Source of the DNA: CAZNEZ01 sp964572475
Lineage (GTDB): Bacteria > Bacillota > Clostridia > Lachnospirales > Lachnospiraceae
Reading direction: 5' to 3'
Length of the DNA: 64,000 bases
Assembly (NCBI GenBank): GCA_964572475.1
Contig: CAZNEZ010000005.1
Span: forward strand, 1-64,000
Within the stretch, counting starts at the first letter, position 1. Each line of letters opens with the position of its first letter. Below the pieces are notes generated by a model that was not told the origin of the DNA, did no database searches, and saw only the letters and a program-made list of their open reading frames with translations. A program made the position numbers and the translations under genes. Shown here piece after piece: positions 63,165 through 64,000 of the stretch.

Positions 63165-63812
63165 TTATAATATCTGATCATCAAGGTTAACAGTATAATC
63201 CTCAAGTTCTTCATCATATTCTGATGTTGAAGCAGTCTGATTGCCTATAACTGGTGACTGTTCTTCCTCTTGAACCTGCTGTGGATTTAGTTCTTCTCTA
63301 TTAGTTGTAACAACGTCCATTGAAGTTGACATTGACTTCATAAATACATCATATCTTGCCTGAATATTCTCCATTGAATGTGAAATTATATTCTGAAGAT
63401 TAGCTAAGCAATCATCTGTATATTGCATAGCTCCCGAACGTATCTCATTAGCGTCATTAGTTGCCGCGTCCAAAATACGTTGTGCTTCTTCAGTGGCCTT
63501 ATTTATCACATCATTAGCCTGAATATATGCTTGCTGCATAATCTCGTGTTCACTAACAAGCTCTGTAGTGTGTTCTGTTGCCTGTGCAATCATAGCCTCA
63601 GCACGTTCTTTTGCATCATTAAGAATCGCATCTTTATTGCTAATCATCTTCTGATATTTCTTAATCTCATCAGGTGTCTTCATTCTTAACTCAGCTAGTA
63701 ATTCTTCAATCTCATCTTTATTAACTATAATCTTAGTCTGTGAAAATGGTTGAAGTCTGCTTCCTTCTATTAATTCTTCAATCTCTGTTATAATTTGTTC
63801 AATCTTACTCAT
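63165..63812 (-). CDS. Coiled-coil protein (DivIVA/ATPase-subunit-H-like)
   Basis: A soluble 215-residue helical protein with long coiled coils (about 45-165), rich in Ala, Glu and Gln, and an acidic end. In Lachnospiraceae similar proteins are called ATPase subunit H or DivIVA-like, but no catalytic motif is present. I start at the ATG at 63812 (AAGGAG upstream); the ATG at 63821 overlaps the spacer. It begins 13 bp after coaD ends, so they are probably cotranscribed. Confidence 0.75.
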   Translation of the reverse strand: MSKIEQIITEIEELIEGSRLQPFSQTKIIVNKDEIEELLAELRMKTPDEIKKYQKMISNKDAILNDAKERAEAMIAQATEHTTELVSEHEIMQQAYIQANDVINKATEEAQRILDAATNDANEIRSGAMQYTDDCLANLQNIISHSMENIQARYDVFMKSMSTSMDVVTTNREELNPQQVQEEEQSPVIGNQTASTSEYDEELEDYTVNLDDQIL

Positions 63813-63825
63813 TAGGTGCATCTCC

Positions 63826-64000
63826 TTATGATCTATTTTTTAATTTATTATGTACCTGTTCAACAACAGTTTCAGGTACGAACTGACTAATATCTCCACC
63901 AAACATCGCAACTTCCTTAACCGTACTAGAACTTAAATATGCATATTCAAGGCTAGTTGTAAGAAATGTAGTATCTACGTCGGGACAAATAATATGATTA
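63826..64000 (-). CDS. coaD: Phosphopantetheine adenylyltransferase, 3' part
   Basis: The last 57 codons and stop of coaD, cut by the window end. The frame reads TTFLTTSLEYAYLSSSTVKE and then VAMFGGDISQFVPETV, the conserved C-terminal part of the enzyme that makes dephospho-CoA. The stop TAA lies at 63828-63826. Confidence 0.93.
   Translation of the reverse strand, partial: NHIICPDVDTTFLTTSLEYAYLSSSTVKEVAMFGGDISQFVPETVVEQVHNKLKNRS

Overview
The window looks like a chromosomal segment of a low-GC anaerobic Firmicute, most likely a Lachnospiraceae member (Lachnospira/Eubacterium-like; an inference from gene content and order). Supporting signs are strong Shine-Dalgarno sites, the secG-rnr-smpB and plsX-acpP-rnc-smc-ftsY gene orders, Pta/AckA acetate formation, CheV, Rex, indolepyruvate:ferredoxin oxidoreductase, a PFL-family/ACT pair and a beta-helix carbohydrate-binding lipoprotein. 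Almost all genes lie on the minus strand. Only a MATE transporter, a PHP phosphatase, TmcAL and a YlbJ-like protein are on plus. A 100-N scaffold gap lies at 34314-34413, and identical 55-base ends on both sides suggest it is an assembly artefact.

Layout. 1-237: tandem 91-bp double-hairpin units. 234-9994: ung-hisF-hisH, a charged membrane protein, a Sir2-like protein, cheV, a lipoprotein, a two-component system, a membrane protein and a cyclophilin lipoprotein. 10135-17845: ssrA (tmRNA), an arylpyruvate-oxidation module (iorA-iorB-paaK-ACT), then smpB-rnr-secG. The module separates smpB from ssrA, which are often neighbours. 18046-27375: MATE transporter and glycolysis genes (eno, gpmI, tpiA, pgk, gap) with a CapA-like protein between gpmI and eno. 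27610-28621: PHP phosphatase and a small unknown.

28696-35322 is the accessory region and the best candidate for something undescribed. One strong promoter with an 11-bp-period direct repeat precedes a hairpin with a T run, a 30-codon peptide gene with a strong ribosome-binding site, a small secreted protein, three anchored exported proteins (two apparently distant paralogues), three ABC-2-like permeases and one ATPase. I see no modification enzyme or protease. The peptide core resembles the start of staphylococcal phenol-soluble modulins, but it is too short for this to be firm.

35534-64000 is mostly core: yebC, a CBS/CorC protein, mazF-alr-nnr-acpS-(unknown)-rex, PAP2 phosphatase, threonine deaminase, ftsY-smc-rnc-acpP-plsX, rpmF-yceD, ackA-pta, a beta-helix lipoprotein, tmcAL, a PFL protein and ACT regulator, a metallo-beta-lactamase-fold hydrolase, pepD, ylbJ, a coiled-coil protein and the 3' part of coaD.

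A second notable theme is a dispersed double hairpin ending in six T on the minus strand. It follows ung (three tandem copies, the first cut by the window edge), ssrA (one copy) and the PFL gene (two copies). Stem changes are compensated, so the RNA structure appears selected. One copy supplies the last codons of tmcAL.
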